From Paenibacillus sedimenti (GTDB lineage: Bacteria; Bacillota; Bacilli; Paenibacillales; NBRC-103111), in assembly GCF_014534655.1 (NCBI RefSeq), contig NZ_JACVVD010000008.1:124001-188000 (forward strand): a stretch of 64,000 nt of DNA, read 5' to 3'. Shown piece by piece: positions 28,678 through 38,381 of this stretch. Under the pieces are notes generated by a model, which worked only from the letters and a program-made list of their open reading frames with translations, searched no databases and was not told the DNA's origin. Position 1 is the first letter of the stretch. Each line of letters opens with the position of its first letter. The position numbers and the translations under genes are program-made.

Positions 28678-30144
28678 ATGTCCGATGATATGCAACGAGT
28701 CGTCATCCTGCATACGAATGACATCCATAGTCATTTTGAACAAATGCCCAGGATCAGCAGCTATTTCCATCGTGTGCGCGCTTCGCTGCCTGCCGATCAA
28801 GTTCTGACGCTGGATATCGGCGATCATATGGATCGGATGCGACCGGAAACGGAAGGAACGACCGGGATCGCCAACTTGGCCATTATGAACGCCACCGGCT
28901 ACGAAGCAATGGTCATTGGCAATAATGAAGGGTTAACATTTACGCCTGACATGCTTCGAACTGCTTTTCATGAGCATGCAAAGTTCCCCATTATCGGAAG
29001 CAATGTCTTTGAAGCAGCCTCGGACCAAACGCCGGAATGGATGGTTCCTTATCAGATTGTTCAAAAATCAGGATTGAAGATCGGATTAATCGGAGTGACG
29101 GCTTCTTATCCCGATTACTATGAGCTGCTTGGCTGGCATGTCACGGACCCGCTGGCAGCCGTTAAAGGTTACATAGAGAAGCTTCGACCGCAAGTCGAGG
29201 TGATTATCGTGATGTCTCATCTCGGATTGCGCATGGATCAACGGATGGCGGAGGAGCTGGATGGCATCGACCTCATCCTGGGCGGCCACACGCATCACCT
29301 GTTGGAGGAGCCGCTCTTGCACAGCGGCACCTATATTTGCGCGGCCGGCAAGTTCGGGCAGTACGCCGGCCACATCGAGCTCGCGTACGACCCGGCGCTG
29401 CGCCGGGTCGCAACGCTCACCGGCCGCGTCGTCCCGATGGCCGGCGCGCCCGAAGACAGCAGCGTCGCCGCGCTGCTGGATCATTACCGCGAGATCAGCG
29501 CGGCGGCGCTGGACGCGGAGGTGGCGAGGCTGCGCCAGCCGCTGCGCCTCGATTGGTATGGCGAATCCCCGCTCGGCAACTTGCTTGCCGCGGGGATTCG
29601 CCGCTGGACCAGCGCCGAGATCGGGCTGGTCAACAGCGGTCAGCTCCTTCAGGGACTGAAGGAGGGCCGCCTGACTCGGGGCAGATTGCTCGAAATCTGC
29701 CCGGGACCGATCAACCCCTGCCGCCTTCGGCTTAGCGGGGCACATCTGCTCCAAGCGCTCGAAGAGTCGCAGCTTGGCGAATTTATGGAGAAGCCGATTC
29801 GCGGCTTCGGCTTCCGGGGCGAGGTGCTGGGCGTGCTGAGCGTCGACGGCATGCGCGTCGAGGTAGACGGCTCCCGCCCGCCCTATGAACGAATCATCGC
29901 CGTCACGGTGGGCGATGAGCCCTTGCAGCCCGACCGGGAGTATGTGGTCGGCACGATCGATATGTTTACCTTCGGGTCCGGCTATTTGTCCCTGGGGCAA
30001 GGAACGAATGTGGAATACATGCTGCCTGAATTTATTCGCGATGTACTGGCGGTGCAACTGCAGGATGAGTCTGCTATTCAGAACGCTGGTGAAGCTCGTT
30101 ATATCGACTTAAATTACGCAAAAAATGTTGAAGGACAGCTATGA
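28678..30144 (+). CDS. YunD-like 5'-nucleotidase/metallophosphoesterase
   Basis: 488 residues, preceded by AAGGAGGG. The N-terminal metallophosphoesterase domain has LHTNDIHSHF, DIGDHMD, GNNEG, MSHLGLRMD and GGHTHH. GNNEG replaces the GNHE of classical UshA, a change I associate with B. subtilis YunD. From about residue 290 the 5'-nucleotidase C-terminal domain follows (GESPLGNLLAAGI, LVNSGQL). It lacks a signal peptide, so it is probably cytoplasmic, unlike UshA. Bases 29280-29900 are markedly GC-rich. Likely substrates are nucleotides or related phosphoesters. Confidence 0.88.
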   Translation: MSDDMQRVVILHTNDIHSHFEQMPRISSYFHRVRASLPADQVLTLDIGDHMDRMRPETEGTTGIANLAIMNATGYEAMVIGNNEGLTFTPDMLRTAFHEHAKFPIIGSNVFEAASDQTPEWMVPYQIVQKSGLKIGLIGVTASYPDYYELLGWHVTDPLAAVKGYIEKLRPQVEVIIVMSHLGLRMDQRMAEELDGIDLILGGHTHHLLEEPLLHSGTYICAAGKFGQYAGHIELAYDPALRRVATLTGRVVPMAGAPEDSSVAALLDHYREISAAALDAEVARLRQPLRLDWYGESPLGNLLAAGIRRWTSAEIGLVNSGQLLQGLKEGRLTRGRLLEICPGPINPCRLRLSGAHLLQALEESQLGEFMEKPIRGFGFRGEVLGVLSVDGMRVEVDGSRPPYERIIAVTVGDEPLQPDREYVVGTIDMFTFGSGYLSLGQGTNVEYMLPEFIRDVLAVQLQDESAIQNAGEARYIDLNYAKNVEGQL

Positions 30145-30246
30145 ATGACGACCTTTGTCGAAGGTGTTGTCAGATCTGCGGAGATACAGGTAGAATAGAT
30201 AATTGGACAGGAGTCATATAATAAACTCTATTTATAGGGGGAGAAC

Positions 30247-31059
30247 ATGCATACTATTTTTGAAGCGGTCATTATCGGCATTGTGGAGGGGCTGACCGAA
30301 TTTTTACCGGTATCCTCGACAGGGCATATGATTTTGGCACAAAGTTTAATGAATACGCAAAATGACGAAGTGATGAAAACCTTTGATTTTGTCATCCAAT
30401 TGGGAGCAATCATGGCGGTCGTCCTCCTTTACTGGAAAAGAATCCTATCTTTATTCGGCTTGATGAAAAGGAAAAGCGAAAGCAAAACAGGAAGGAAACT
30501 GAACCTGCTGCACATCCTCATTGGAATTCTTCCTGCCGGTATTATAGGAATTGCATTGAATGATTATGTAGATGAAGTACTGTTTAATCCGGTTTCGGTT
30601 CTAGTTGGTCTCATTCTTGGCGGCATACTCTTGATTATCGGGGAGAAAAAGAAAGAACAGCCCAAAGCCGAAGTCATGGATGACATGACCTACCGGCAAG
30701 CGTTCTTTATCGGTTTATGGCAGCTGCTTTCCATATGGCCGGGATTTTCCCGTTCCGGTTCAACGATTGCAGGGGGGATGCTTTCTGGCGTAAGCCGCGC
30801 CGCTTCTGCTGATTTTACTTTTATCATGGCGATTCCGATTATGTTCGGCGCTTCGCTTGTCTACTTCGTGAAAAACTACGATGCGCTTTCTATGAGTGAC
30901 TTTCCCTTTTTTGCAGTAGGCTTCGTCGTTGCCTTTATCGTGGCGCTTCTCGCGGTAGCAACTTTCATCAAGTTTGTGCAGCGAATGAAGTTAACCTATT
31001 TTGCCTACTACCGTTTTGCTTTAGCCATCGTTTTTGCTTTATTTCTGCTGCTTAGCTAA
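30247..31059 (+). CDS. uppP: Undecaprenyl-diphosphatase (UppP/BacA)
   Basis: 270-residue integral membrane enzyme that recycles undecaprenyl pyrophosphate to the lipid carrier for peptidoglycan synthesis; overproduction of the family gives bacitracin resistance. The two active-site signatures are intact: EGLTEFLPVSSTGHM near residue 17 and PGFSRSGSTIAGG near 170. About eight hydrophobic helices are visible. TAGGGGGAG precedes the ATG, and a strong terminator follows, so it is monocistronic. Confidence 0.97.
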   Translation: MHTIFEAVIIGIVEGLTEFLPVSSTGHMILAQSLMNTQNDEVMKTFDFVIQLGAIMAVVLLYWKRILSLFGLMKRKSESKTGRKLNLLHILIGILPAGIIGIALNDYVDEVLFNPVSVLVGLILGGILLIIGEKKKEQPKAEVMDDMTYRQAFFIGLWQLLSIWPGFSRSGSTIAGGMLSGVSRAASADFTFIMAIPIMFGASLVYFVKNYDALSMSDFPFFAVGFVVAFIVALLAVATFIKFVQRMKLTYFAYYRFALAIVFALFLLLS

Positions 31060-31076
31060 CCCTGTAAACAATCTCG

Positions 31077-31102
31077 AACCGCGTCGAATGATGCGGTTTT
31101 TT
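31077..31102 (+). terminator. Rho-independent terminator of uppP
   Basis: 9-bp stem AACCGCGTC/GATGCGGTT (one G-U) with loop GAAT, then TTTT, 18 bases after the stop. Confidence 0.85.
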
Positions 31103-31174
31103 GTATTGAACTTTTTTATGAAATCTATTACATTTAGTAAGAAAATAACGCTCACCTAAACGGGGGATAACGAA

Positions 31175-32308
31175 ATGCGTTTGATGCCGATAGGCATGTG
31201 CCAGCCTGGAATGAAGTTGGCCAAGAACATTTACAACGAAGACGGTATGGTTCTGCTCGCCGTACACGTTGAGCTCACTCAAAAATTGATCGATCGGCTG
31301 TTTAATTATGGCATTGATTACATATATATCGCAGACTCACGAACGGACGATATTATTCAAGAGGACCCGATACAGGATGAGACTCGCAAGAAAGCTGTGA
31401 TTGAAGTCCGCAGCACGTTCCGCAAGGTGATGGAGGACTCGAATAAACGCGGGTCTGTCAGTTACTATGATATGGGACGAAATTTCCGCGATGTCATGAA
31501 GATGATCATTGACGATTTAAGTGCCCACCAGGGCGCCATGGTCATGCTCAATAATATGAACATCAAGGACAACTATTTATTTCAGCATTCGGTTAATGTG
31601 AGTATATACGCGATCATGCTGGGAATAAGCTTCGGTTATAGCCGTGAAAACCTGGAGACGCTCGGTCTAGGAGCTCTGCTTCATGATATCGGTAAAACGA
31701 AAATTCCGGTCAGCATTCTGCAGAAGCCGTCCCAGCTCACGGAAGAAGAATTCAAAGAGATGAAAAATCATACCACATACGGTTTTCAACTTCTCAAGGA
31801 TGAACCCAATATTCCTTTATTGTCCGCGCACTGCGCGCTTCAGCACCATGAACGAATGAATGGAAGCGGGTACCCTCGCGGTATTCAAGGAACGGAGATT
31901 AACGAATTCGCACGTTGGGTTGGGTTAGTCGATTCCTATGATGCGATGACAACAACGAGAGTATACCGGAGGCCTTTATTGCCGCATGAAGCGTTGGAGC
32001 AATTATTCACAGGCTCGGGTACCATGTATGATCAACGTCAAATCGCTATGTTCCGTGATAAAATTGCCATCTATCCGCTTGGCATGACAGTTAAGCTGAA
32101 CACAGGCGAGTCAGGTATCGTATCCAAATTGAATATGTCATTTCCGCAGCGGCCCGTTGTGCGCATTCTACAAAAAGAAGCCGGGGAAGAATTGAAAGAA
32201 CCATACGAAATCGATTTGTCTGCCAAGCTTTCTGTACTCATTTCCGAGGTCGGAGAAATTAAAGTGGGCGATGTTTTACCGGAATTAAGCATACCGATGT
32301 TGTTTTGA
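31175..32308 (+). CDS. HD-GYP domain cyclic-di-GMP phosphodiesterase candidate, second copy
   Basis: 377 residues, starting after CGGGGGATAAC. The N terminus (MRLMPIGMCQPGMKLAKNIYNEDG) is the strand-rich domain often found ahead of HD-GYP in Bacilli. The catalytic domain has HSVNVSIYAIMLG, LLHDIGKTKIP, KNHTTYGFQLL and HHERMNGSGYPRG. A C-terminal region of about 70 residues (GMTVKLNTGESGIVSKLN) resembles a PilZ-like or small beta domain. It shares design and key motifs with the protein at 25076 but has a longer C terminus. Confidence 0.9.
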   Translation: MRLMPIGMCQPGMKLAKNIYNEDGMVLLAVHVELTQKLIDRLFNYGIDYIYIADSRTDDIIQEDPIQDETRKKAVIEVRSTFRKVMEDSNKRGSVSYYDMGRNFRDVMKMIIDDLSAHQGAMVMLNNMNIKDNYLFQHSVNVSIYAIMLGISFGYSRENLETLGLGALLHDIGKTKIPVSILQKPSQLTEEEFKEMKNHTTYGFQLLKDEPNIPLLSAHCALQHHERMNGSGYPRGIQGTEINEFARWVGLVDSYDAMTTTRVYRRPLLPHEALEQLFTGSGTMYDQRQIAMFRDKIAIYPLGMTVKLNTGESGIVSKLNMSFPQRPVVRILQKEAGEELKEPYEIDLSAKLSVLISEVGEIKVGDVLPELSIPMLF

Positions 32309-32334
32309 GATAAAATAAAGATAGCAATTTACGT

Positions 32335-32362
32335 AAGAACCTGGGAAACCAGGTTCTTTTTT
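32335..32362 (+). terminator. Rho-independent terminator after the second HD-GYP gene
   Basis: 10-bp perfect stem AAGAACCTGG/CCAGGTTCTT closed by a GAAA tetraloop and followed by TTTT. Confidence 0.88.
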
Positions 32363-32406
32363 CTAGGTTAAAGGTTTTGAACGCGGCCTATAAAGGGGGG
32401 ATTCAT

Positions 32407-34614
32407 TTGAAGGAATCTGCAGTCAAGGGAGTTTTCTGGCGATGGGGTTATGCGATGCATCGATTCCGGTGGTTTGTGCTTGCCGTCGGCATCATCCTTC
32501 TCCTCGGTTTTGCTCTGTTTGCCCAGAAAACGCCCGGCATTTTAAAAGATAACGGTTTTACGCCGAGAGGCAGCGAATCCGACCGGGGTTTAATGCAGCT
32601 TCGCGATGAGCTGGGCATGCCGTTAACCGCACTAAATCTGGTCTACACAGGCAAAGGCCTTGATTTGACAGAGGAACGGCATCGAGAAGTGATTATGAAT
32701 TCACTCGCAGATTTGAAGAAACTGCCATACATAGAAGATGTCAGCTTCGTATCAACGTCGCGTAAAGAGGGTCATCGGGATGTCCAGGCAGTTGTAGTTG
32801 GCTTAAGTTTAGATACAGATCCGGCACTTGCGAAGTATCCGGAAATCAAAGAGCGCGTGCATCCGCCTGATGGGATGAATGTTTATGTCAGCGGTGGACC
32901 GGCCATTTTGTACGATATGCAGGTGGCAAGTAAACGGGATATCGCCAAATCCGAAGCGATCGGATTGCCGATGGCGCTTGTCGTTCTTCTGATTATATTC
33001 GGCACTTTAGTAGCTGCGGTACTGCCGATGATCGTCGGATTGATGAGCGTAACGCTTACGCTGGGAATAACCTATTTTATTGCTCAGTATCAATCGTTAT
33101 CCAATTTTCTCCCTAATATGGTTACGATGCTTGGACTTGCTGTTGGGATCGATTATGCGCTATTTCTCGTCAGCCGGTTTCGAGAAGAGCTTAAACGCCA
33201 GCCGGACGTGGCTGAAGCTGTAGCTATGACCTGTCAGACTGCGGGCAAGTCGATATTTTTCTCCGGTATTGCCGTATTGATCGGACTGCTGGGTATGCTG
33301 TTCGTGAATCTAACCTTCTTCCGATCCCTTAGTTTGGGCGGAGTCATTGTGGTAATGATTTCAGTCATTGTTGCCAATACGATGCTGCTCTCGCTGCTGG
33401 GCATCCTAGGTATTCGTATTAATTCTTTGCAAGTCTTGCCTCGGCGTTTTCGTAAGCAAGAGGCATCCCGCTTTTGGGAACGAATGGCTTATGGCGTTAT
33501 GAAACGCCCGTTTTTTCTGGTTATCGTGGTAGGCGGTATCCTTTTGTGGGCTATGATGCCCATTCGTCAAATGGCATTAAGTGTGCCGAATGCGGAATTG
33601 CTTCCTCCCGCTTACGAGTCCCGATACGGTTCGGATCTCATGAAGCAGGCTTATGATCCGAGAATGATGGGGCCGATTCAAATTGTCGTTCATACGGAAT
33701 CAGAGGTATGGGAGGAGAAATCGATCCGTCAGGTTCGCGCTTACGGGGAGCGGGTTGCTGGCGTAGCAGGCGTTAAAGAAGTCCGAAGCTATGTCAGTTC
33801 ATTAGGCAGCCATGCGGAATCGGAACTGGCTCTGATGCTGAAAGACCCACAGACCCGAGCGCAAATCGAATCCGCTAAGCTGGCCAAAGGACATACGGCG
33901 CTTATGGTCATCGTTCCTGAGAAAGATCCGGATGATCCGGTTACAGACGAGCTGGTCCGGGAGCTTCGCAGTTTAGATCGTGATGGGATGGACGTTGCTG
34001 TCACAGGAGGGCCGGCTTATCGAATCGATATTATCGATCGCATTCAGGATCAAATTCCCAAAGTGCTTACATTCGTGATGGGCATCACGTACATCGTATT
34101 GCTCATTGCCTTCCGGTCTGTCCTGCTTCCGCTTAAGGCGGTACTAATGAATATGCTTAGCTTGGGAGCGAGTCTTGGTTTTGTTGTCCTGGTCTTTCAA
34201 TACGGGTATTTGGCTGATACACTTCATATAACTTCTATTGGTTATGTGAGTGCCACGCTGCCTGTCATCATATTTTGCGTGGTGTTCGGCATATCGATGG
34301 ACTATGAAGTGTTTCTGATCTCCCGCATTATGGAGGAATACGAAACAAGCGGAGATAATGATCGGAGTACGGCGGAAGGGCTCAAAAAAACAGGAAGCTT
34401 AATCACAAGCGCGGCATTTATTTTGGTCGTTGTCGTTGGATCTTTCATTTTCACGGATATTGAAATCATGAAGGCTCTTGGGCTGGGGCTCGGACTTGCC
34501 GTTCTGATTGATGCGACCATCATCCGCGTTATGCTCGTGCCGGCCTTGATGAAGCTGCTTGGAGAAGCGAACTGGTGGGCACCGGGATGGCTGCGGAGGC
34601 GGCCTGAAACATAG
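32407..34614 (+). CDS. MMPL/RND-family transporter
   Basis: 735 residues starting at TTG 32407, because AAGGGGGG lies just upstream; a TTG at 32377 precedes that site. It is a two-fold repeated RND protein with TM1 (WFVLAVGIILLLGFALF), an external domain (about 50-185), five helices, then the same again. The proton-relay positions are in the matching segments VGIDYALFLVSRFREE and FGISMDYEVFLISRIMEEY. Bacillus YdfJ is of this type. It exports lipids or hydrophobic compounds; the substrate is not evident, and it stands alone. Confidence 0.92.
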   Translation: MKESAVKGVFWRWGYAMHRFRWFVLAVGIILLLGFALFAQKTPGILKDNGFTPRGSESDRGLMQLRDELGMPLTALNLVYTGKGLDLTEERHREVIMNSLADLKKLPYIEDVSFVSTSRKEGHRDVQAVVVGLSLDTDPALAKYPEIKERVHPPDGMNVYVSGGPAILYDMQVASKRDIAKSEAIGLPMALVVLLIIFGTLVAAVLPMIVGLMSVTLTLGITYFIAQYQSLSNFLPNMVTMLGLAVGIDYALFLVSRFREELKRQPDVAEAVAMTCQTAGKSIFFSGIAVLIGLLGMLFVNLTFFRSLSLGGVIVVMISVIVANTMLLSLLGILGIRINSLQVLPRRFRKQEASRFWERMAYGVMKRPFFLVIVVGGILLWAMMPIRQMALSVPNAELLPPAYESRYGSDLMKQAYDPRMMGPIQIVVHTESEVWEEKSIRQVRAYGERVAGVAGVKEVRSYVSSLGSHAESELALMLKDPQTRAQIESAKLAKGHTALMVIVPEKDPDDPVTDELVRELRSLDRDGMDVAVTGGPAYRIDIIDRIQDQIPKVLTFVMGITYIVLLIAFRSVLLPLKAVLMNMLSLGASLGFVVLVFQYGYLADTLHITSIGYVSATLPVIIFCVVFGISMDYEVFLISRIMEEYETSGDNDRSTAEGLKKTGSLITSAAFILVVVVGSFIFTDIEIMKALGLGLGLAVLIDATIIRVMLVPALMKLLGEANWWAPGWLRRRPET

Positions 34615-34618
34615 CCCG

Positions 34619-34697
34619 ATTCCCATTAGCGAGAACCGAATGAGACGGGGAAAGGGCGTGATAACAGCTTCCTTTCCACGGGTTCGGTTTTCTTTTT
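34619..34697 (+). terminator. Possible terminator region after the MMPL gene
   Basis: GAACCG at about 34632 and CGGTTC at about 34682 form an imperfect inverted repeat (interrupted GAGAACCGAATGAGACGG against CCACGGGTTCGGTTTTC) followed by TTTTCTTTTTT. Pairing away from the ends is imperfect. Confidence 0.5.
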
Positions 34698-34804
34698 TAC
34701 TAATCATAAGTTACAATATAGGGCATAGGTATAGGCATGACTAGTACCATCGGGTAATAGATGTACGAACTGAATAAGGAAATGATAGGTCAGGTGTGAA
34801 CAGC

Positions 34805-35932
34805 ATGAATGTGAATGTAACTCGCTCCGTATTGCCGGAGCTATCTCCCCAGTATGACCCTTGGGATCCGATTCGGTCCTATCGAAAATACGGGAAACAT
34901 GTATTAACAAGCGTAGAACTTACGATAACGAATCTTTGCAATATGCGGTGCGAACACTGTGCAGTAGGCGACTCTTTAACGATGACTGAAGGGCCGAGAC
35001 TGCCGATTGATTTGATTTTGCGCAAGCTTGATCAGGTCGAACATTTGGAAACGATCAGCTTAACCGGCGGTGAACCGTCTTATCATCTGAAGACCGTACA
35101 GGACTATATGCTGCCAATATTGAAATATGCGCGAGAACGCGGCATTCGAACGCAGATCAATTCCAACTTGACGCTGGATTTGGCCAGATATGAGCTTCTT
35201 GCTCCTTATCTGGACGTCATGCATATCTCATTCAATTATTTGAATGCGGAGGATTTCCATCAAGTCGGTTTCGTAAATAGCCATCATCCGGTCAGTTACG
35301 ATACCGCGGCACGTATGTACGAGCGTATGGTAGAGAATACGATTGCCCTTAGCAAGGGGGGCCTCTACGTATCAGCAGAGTCCATGATTAACACGAGGAC
35401 CTACGAGAAATTGCCTGGCATACATAAACTCATCCAAGAAATGGGTTGTAAGCGGCACGAGGTACATCCGATGTATGCCAGCTCATTTGCCTCCCATCTG
35501 CCGATGGTTACGCTCCCGCAGCTCCGGAGCAGTATTCACCGCCTGTTGGACAGTCGGAACAAAGAGATGTGGATGCTGTTCGGTACGCTTCCATTCTTCG
35601 CCTGCAATGATGATGAAGAAGATCGGGATCTGGTCAAAAGGCTTCGCCATGAACCGAATGTGACGGTTCGCAACGATCCGGACGGACGCAATCGATTGAA
35701 CGTCAGTACATTTACAGGCGATGTCTACGTGACGGATTTTGCGGATGAGCCGCCTCTTGGTAATGTTCATCAGGATGAACTGGACACCATTTTTGCCCGT
35801 TGGGAGAACAATCCACTCAACTTACGTGTGAATTGCTTCTGCAATGAAGCAGCTTGCTGCGGACCGAACCTGCTGGTAGCGGATTCCTATTACAGAACTG
35901 TCGATTTCAAAAGCCGTAAAGCTATCATTTAA
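34805..35932 (+). CDS. yfkAB: Radical SAM protein YfkAB (CxCxxxxC family)
   Basis: About 375 residues. The radical SAM cluster motif is CNMRCEHC near residue 45, followed by the SAM-contacting SLTGGEPSYH. The C terminus has CFCNEAACC, the CxCxxxxC motif that defines YfkAB, probably for an auxiliary Fe-S cluster. B. subtilis yfkA and yfkB were once annotated as two genes; here the protein is one intact chain. ATG 34805 (AGGTG 7 bases upstream) is preferred, with GTG 34796 as alternative. Its substrate is unknown to me. Confidence 0.9.
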   Translation: MNVNVTRSVLPELSPQYDPWDPIRSYRKYGKHVLTSVELTITNLCNMRCEHCAVGDSLTMTEGPRLPIDLILRKLDQVEHLETISLTGGEPSYHLKTVQDYMLPILKYARERGIRTQINSNLTLDLARYELLAPYLDVMHISFNYLNAEDFHQVGFVNSHHPVSYDTAARMYERMVENTIALSKGGLYVSAESMINTRTYEKLPGIHKLIQEMGCKRHEVHPMYASSFASHLPMVTLPQLRSSIHRLLDSRNKEMWMLFGTLPFFACNDDEEDRDLVKRLRHEPNVTVRNDPDGRNRLNVSTFTGDVYVTDFADEPPLGNVHQDELDTIFARWENNPLNLRVNCFCNEAACCGPNLLVADSYYRTVDFKSRKAII

Positions 35933-35959
35933 TCCTTATTTTTGAAGGAGACTTACTCA

Positions 35960-37294
35960 TTGCTTACTTCATTTGATTTCGGTTCCATCGCATTGAATAT
36001 GGCTTTGGTCATTGTACTGGTGTTGCTTAACGCCTTTTTCGTTGCTGCCGAATTCGCGCTTGTGAAAGTGCGACAATCCCGCATTCAACAGCTTCTGAAT
36101 GAAGGCAGCGGAAAAGCCAAATACGCGATGACTGTAACTTCCAAATTAGATACTTACTTATCCGCAACCCAGCTTGGTATTACACTAGCCTCTTTAGGTC
36201 TGGGCTGGGTTGGTGAGCCGGCTGTCTCGGAACTTATTATCGAGCCGCTCCTGCACTCGATGCACATTGAGCCCTCTGTGTATACCGATACTCTCTCTTT
36301 TATCATAGCGTTTGGGTTTATTACGTTCCTGCACATCGTGCTGGGTGAATTGGCTCCCAAGTCATTCGCTATTCAAAAGGCAGAATTGACCTCTTTGTGG
36401 CTGTCTGCTCCACTGCTTTTCTTCTATAAGCTATTTCGTCCGATCATCTGGCTTTTGAACGGTGCTGCTAACACGTTCTTACGTTGGATAGGCGTAGAGC
36501 CGGCCAGTGAGCTTGAAGCTGCGCATACGGAGGAAGAAATTCGAATCCTTATGGACGAGAGCGTGAGAAGCGGCCATATCGATCAGGATGAGATGGTCTT
36601 ATTCGATAATATTTTCGAGTTTTCAGAACGTATTGCCCGTGAAGTTATGTTGCCGCGTACCGATATGGATTGTTTGTTTCTCGACTTGAGCTTTATTGAG
36701 AATTTGCGGATGGTGCACGAAACGAAACATACCCGTTATCCTGTCGGCAAGGAGGATAAGGATAATATCGTCGGTTTTGTGCATATTGCCGATTTGCTGA
36801 CGGCGGATCCTGATGAAGAGCAAGAACTTCAAACGTTTATTCGTCCGATTCTGAACGTTCCCGAGTCCATGGAAGTCAGCCGCGTTCTGAAGCTTATGCA
36901 GAAAAAGCATTCCCAATTGGCTATCGTCATTGATGAATACGGCGGAACAGCGGGGCTTTTGACACTTGAAGATATTTTGGAGGAAATTGTCGGGGAACTG
37001 CACGATGAATTCGATATCGATGAACGGCCGGGCGTTGAAGTGAAAGATAAGTATACCTCCGTAGACGGACGAGTACTGATCGAGGACTTAAATGACATGT
37101 TGGATTTGGATATTGAAGACGAGGATGTGGACTCCATTGGAGGCTGGTTGTTTAAAAAGCTGGAAGGCGCGCCGGTGAAAGGGAAGAAGGTAGAGTTCGG
37201 CGCCCATATATTTGAAGTATCAGAAGTGGATAGATTGCGTATTGTACGCATACATATAACTAAAAACAGCTCGGAGAAACCTGGAAACGAATAA
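35960..37294 (+). CDS. CNNM/CBS-domain membrane protein (hemolysin C/CorC-like family)
   Basis: 444 residues starting at TTG 35960, 9 bases after AAGGAG. The CNNM (DUF21) transmembrane region covers about 1-200, with VLLNAFFVAAEFALVKVR and TQLGITLASLGLGWVGEPA. A CBS pair follows (about 210-335; REVMLPRTDMDCL, LAIVIDEYGGTAGLLT), then the CorC_HlyC domain (about 350-435; GRVLIEDLNDML, GAHIFEV). Bacillus members such as MpfA mediate Mg2+ efflux, so magnesium export is the likeliest role. The old hemolysin label is misleading. The next gene follows within 18 bases. Confidence 0.92.
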   Translation: MLTSFDFGSIALNMALVIVLVLLNAFFVAAEFALVKVRQSRIQQLLNEGSGKAKYAMTVTSKLDTYLSATQLGITLASLGLGWVGEPAVSELIIEPLLHSMHIEPSVYTDTLSFIIAFGFITFLHIVLGELAPKSFAIQKAELTSLWLSAPLLFFYKLFRPIIWLLNGAANTFLRWIGVEPASELEAAHTEEEIRILMDESVRSGHIDQDEMVLFDNIFEFSERIAREVMLPRTDMDCLFLDLSFIENLRMVHETKHTRYPVGKEDKDNIVGFVHIADLLTADPDEEQELQTFIRPILNVPESMEVSRVLKLMQKKHSQLAIVIDEYGGTAGLLTLEDILEEIVGELHDEFDIDERPGVEVKDKYTSVDGRVLIEDLNDMLDLDIEDEDVDSIGGWLFKKLEGAPVKGKKVEFGAHIFEVSEVDRLRIVRIHITKNSSEKPGNE

Positions 37295-37312
37295 GCGGAG
37301 GAGCTCCCATCC

Positions 37313-38359
37313 ATGCCTTTGAAAACTGTCGTGATCATGGTTCTTGGACTGCTGCTTTTATACGGACTGTTTACCGTAGGACTCCCGTTTTTGCTGGCTA
37401 TGGTCACAGCTATTTTCCTCGATCCGATAACTGTCCTGCTCATGCGAGGGACAAGAGTGAATCGGATGACCGCTGCAACGGTTGTCGGTACGCTCTTTAC
37501 TTTGCTGACCCTGACGCTATTCTACTTTATCGGTTTGAACGTTGTCACCGAATTGATTGAACTGGGACGCAAGGCGCCGAACTACATGGAAGAAGTAAAT
37601 AAGTATGTCGATCAAGCCGTGACGCGTACGCAAGGGTTTTATGAATCCTTGTCGCCGGATATGGCAGCGCAGGTGCAAACCTGGCTGGAGCGCGGTATAG
37701 AGACCTTGACGGGGACGTTGACTGATGTGCTTAGCGGCATTTCGGGGTTTTTCCTTAATGTGGCGGGTAAAATTCCGAATATGTTCATTTGGATGATTGG
37801 ATTCGTTATAGCGCTTTACCTATTCATGTTCAGCCTGCCGAAGTTGAAAGCGGCGTTTCTTTCGATGTTCGAGGAGCAATCCAAAAGAAAAATGGAGAAT
37901 GTGCTCTTGAACCTGCGAGGGGCGATCTTCGGGTTTATCCGGGCGCAGCTCATTATGGCGGTTTTGACCTATTTGGTTACGTTCATCGGGTTATTGGTTT
38001 TGCGTGCAGAGTACCCGCTGGCTATTTCATTAATAGTTATGTCCATGGAATTTGTGCCTGTTCTCGGTACCGGCCTCGTATTCATCCCGTGGTTTACGTA
38101 TCAATTGCTGGCCGGACATATGGCTATGGGGATCGGACTGTTGGTGCTGTTCCTCATTTTGACCATATTCCGGCGAATCATTGAACCTAAAGTGCTTAGC
38201 GATGCTGTAGGAATTAATGCGTTAGCGGCGTTAATCAGTTTGTATGTGGGCTTCGAACTCATGGGAATTATGGGTTTGTTCTTAGGACCTCTGGTCGTCA
38301 TTATTTATCAGGCGATGAGAAAAGCCGGTTTGTTGAAGTTGAACATCAAGATGGATTGA
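37313..38359 (+). CDS. ytvI: AI-2E family membrane protein, YtvI-like (sporulation)
   Basis: 348 residues, preceded by GCGGAGGAGC. Eight hydrophobic helices are visible, with the AI-2E family central soluble region (about 85-150) and later helices LIVMSMEFVPVLGTGLVFIPW and RRIIEPKVLSDAVGINALAA. In Bacilli the sporulation protein YtvI has this length and pattern. The name is by family resemblance; a general YtvI-like permease is the alternative. It probably shares a transcript with the CNNM gene. Confidence 0.75.
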   Translation: MPLKTVVIMVLGLLLLYGLFTVGLPFLLAMVTAIFLDPITVLLMRGTRVNRMTAATVVGTLFTLLTLTLFYFIGLNVVTELIELGRKAPNYMEEVNKYVDQAVTRTQGFYESLSPDMAAQVQTWLERGIETLTGTLTDVLSGISGFFLNVAGKIPNMFIWMIGFVIALYLFMFSLPKLKAAFLSMFEEQSKRKMENVLLNLRGAIFGFIRAQLIMAVLTYLVTFIGLLVLRAEYPLAISLIVMSMEFVPVLGTGLVFIPWFTYQLLAGHMAMGIGLLVLFLILTIFRRIIEPKVLSDAVGINALAALISLYVGFELMGIMGLFLGPLVVIIYQAMRKAGLLKLNIKMD

Positions 38360-38381
38360 AGAAATCTATTCTGTAATTGGA

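Noticed and set aside
29086-30057. 323-codon open frame antisense to the YunD-like gene
   Set aside because: It is a by-product of high GC in that gene; the sense frame carries all family motifs.
34619-34697. Mobile-element end downstream of the MMPL gene
   Set aside because: The inverted GAACCG/CGGTTC with a T tract is better explained as an ordinary terminator.
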